64,000 bases of DNA, taken from contig JBBPUQ010000004.1 in the NCBI GenBank assembly GCA_038501195.1, positions 3,672,001 through 3,736,000 of the forward strand, in the 5' to 3' direction. Below the pieces are notes generated by a model that worked only from the letters and a program-made list of their open reading frames with translations, was not told the DNA's origin and searched no databases. The stretch comes from Nemania diffusa. Lineage: Eukaryota; Ascomycota; Sordariomycetes; Xylariales; Xylariaceae. Both the position numbers and the translations under genes were made by a program. Below, piece by piece: positions 61,901 to 64,000 of the stretch. How positions within the stretch are numbered: the first letter of the stretch is position 1; every line of letters begins with the position of its first letter.

Positions 61901-64000
61901 TTAATTAAAAAATTATAAATATTTTTATATTTATTTAATTTATAACTTTTATTTTATTATTTATTTATTTTTTAATTTTTATATATATATATATTAATAT
62001 TATATTTATTATTTGTAATAAATTATTAAAATTAAAAATTTGTTTTTATTACTTTATTATTAATATTATTTTTATATTAATTTAGTATTAATTTTATATA
62101 ATAATTATTAAACAATTTAATAAAAAATATATTATATTTATTATTAAAATTAATAATAAATTTTAATTTTAATAGTTTTTTATTATTATAATTTTTATTA
62201 ATTTTAATTAATAAATGTTTAATATAAAAATATTAATTTATTTAAATTTTTTATTAAAAAAAAAAATTTTTTAATTAAGTAAACAATATATTATATAACT
62301 AACAAAAAAAATTTTAACTTTATATTAATTTTTTTTTTATTGTATTTTTTTTTTTTTTTATTTTATTTATTTAATTTTTAATTAATTATAAACTTTTAAA
62401 AATTTAGTTGCGCTTTTTTTTTTTTAAAATAATTTTTAATGTTTTATTTAGTTTTAATATATATGTTTATTTATTTATATTAATTTTTATTTTAATTAAT
62501 TGTTTAAATATTTAACAAATGTTTTATAAATAACTTTAAAAACTTTTAACTTTTTAAATATTACAAAAATAAAATTTAATTATTTATAAATTTTTATATT
62601 ATAAAAATTTATATATATATTATTAATTTATTTTTTTTGTAATATGTTTATAAAAATGCTATTATTATATTAAAATATTAAATTTATTAAAAACAATTAG
62701 TTTAGTTTAAAAATTATTTTAATATATATTATAAAAAAAAAAGTTAAATTTATGTTTTAATTATATTAAAAGTTAATAATAGCTAATATATTTTTTGTTT
62801 TAATTTTTATATTAATTTTTGTTTTAATTTTTTAGTTATATTTATAACAAACATTTTAAATAAATTGTTATTGCTTATAATTTTGTTTTTTTTTAAATTT
62901 AATATAAAATAGTTATTTTTTTTTTGTTAAAATTAACTTTAACAAAAAAAAAAAAAATTTTTATAATAATTTTAATGTTAAAATTGTTAATTTTAATAAA
63001 TATGATTTAAATTATTGTTATTATTTTATTAAAAATTTTAAAGTTAAAAATATTTGCTTTTAAAGTTTTTAAAAATATTTATAAAATTTTATATATAATA
63101 TTATTTTTATTTTAATTTATTTTAAACGTTTGTTTTTATTAATTAAAAAATAAAAATCTGTTTATAATAAAACTTATAAAATATATATAATTTAATTAAA
63201 ATATAAATTAATATATAATTAATTATTATATAAATTATTTAGTTTAAATAATTTTAGTTTTTTATTTTTAATTTATATTATATTTATTAAAAAAAAATAA
63301 TAAACAATATATTTTATAGTTTAGTTTTATATATCGAAAAGTTTACTATTAATTTTTAAATTTTTTTATAACATTTATAAAAATATTAAATAGTTTTTAT
63401 TTGTTATATAAGTTAAAATTAATATATAAATTAATATAAATAATTAATTTAATAAAAATTAATTTATAATTTTTACTTTTTATAAAAATAAGTTTTATTT
63501 TTTATATTAAGTAATTTTTTTTATAAAATTAAAACTTTTTGCTTTTGCTTGTACTATTTTTATTTTTTAGTTTATAATATTTTATTAACTTAAAAACTTA
63601 ATTTAGCTACAAAAAAACTGCTTGTTTGTTTTAGCTTATTTAATTTTAATATTTTTAAGCTTTATATATTTTTTATAATAAAAAAATTAAACTTTTTTTA
63701 TGTTTTTATTAATAAACAATTTATTAATATTATAAAATAAAAATTTTTATTTTTTAAAACTATTACTATTTATATTTTGTTTTATTAACAATTTATATAA
63801 ATTATTTGTTTTTAAACTTTATTATTGTATTAATTTTTGTATTAATTTTATTTTACTTTTTTAATTATTAAATATTATAAATTTTTAAATATTACAAACT
63901 ATATTTTATAATTTTTTTTTAAAACATAAAAATATTTCTAACTTTTTATATTAATGTTTTAATTATTTTTAATATTTTATAAAAAATTTTTAGCTTTAAT

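Larger units (their letters stand above)
53937..64000. repeat. Second AT-rich, RIP-like block, running off the right edge
   Basis: At least 10 kb of extremely AT-rich DNA (4 G/C in 60,001-60,060) with no open frame over 60 codons. It is even more depleted than the first block. No LTRs, inverted ends or domains recognised, apart from small repeats at 55,513-55,640 and 55,727-55,935. Probably decayed transposons, but their identity cannot be read. Confidence 0.7.

Overview
The window reads as a piece of a filamentous ascomycete genome (Pezizomycotina, probably Sordariomycetes). The support is short spliceosomal introns of 51-81 bp with GTATGT/GTGAGT-type donors and CTAAC/CTGAC branch sites, typical fungal gene families (SOG2, TSC13, GH62, DENN-domain, fungal RecQ), and a sharp split between gene-bearing DNA of ordinary base composition and huge, extremely AT-rich blocks of the kind left by repeat-induced point mutation (RIP). 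No rRNA, tRNA, CRISPR array or bacterial operon was seen.

Left part, 1-23,056: seven genes at normal composition. In order they are a SOG2/RAM-pathway leucine-rich-repeat protein (minus), a short RecQ-family DNA helicase (plus), a BLOC-1 subunit 1-like protein (plus), the very-long-chain enoyl-CoA reductase TSC13 (minus), a RING plus TRAF-type zinc-finger protein (plus), a secreted GH62 alpha-L-arabinofuranosidase (minus) and a DENN-domain protein (minus). I resolved the introns of the SOG2, RecQ, TSC13 and DENN genes from splice signals plus reading-frame and family continuity. These are mostly housekeeping and trafficking genes with no obvious joint pathway. Intergenic DNA is studded with a palindromic GGTACC/TAGGTA-type motif.

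Middle part, about 23,057-49,054: a 26-kb block of extreme AT content with essentially no open frames. Its two ends are inverted copies of each other (73 bp aligned without gaps, with tandem 13-bp subterminal repeats), so the block may be one giant inverted-repeat element or an element enlarged by nested insertions. Nested inside is a nearly complete 7.4-kb Ty3/Gypsy LTR retrotransposon (23,873-31,308). Its zinc knuckle, reverse transcriptase, RNase H and integrase are still alignable in one reading frame although ruined by C:G to T:A change. Several structured tandem arrays follow (87-bp, 18-bp, 17-bp, a 24-bp monomer grouped as 96/120 bp, and 19-bp).

Right part: a 4.9-kb island of normal composition (49,055-53,936) carries two genes, a 280-aa fungal protein with an HxD...H...R pattern and a 163-aa basic orphan whose stop lies about 50 bp from the next AT-rich block. 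That second AT-rich block runs from about 53,937 to the window end.
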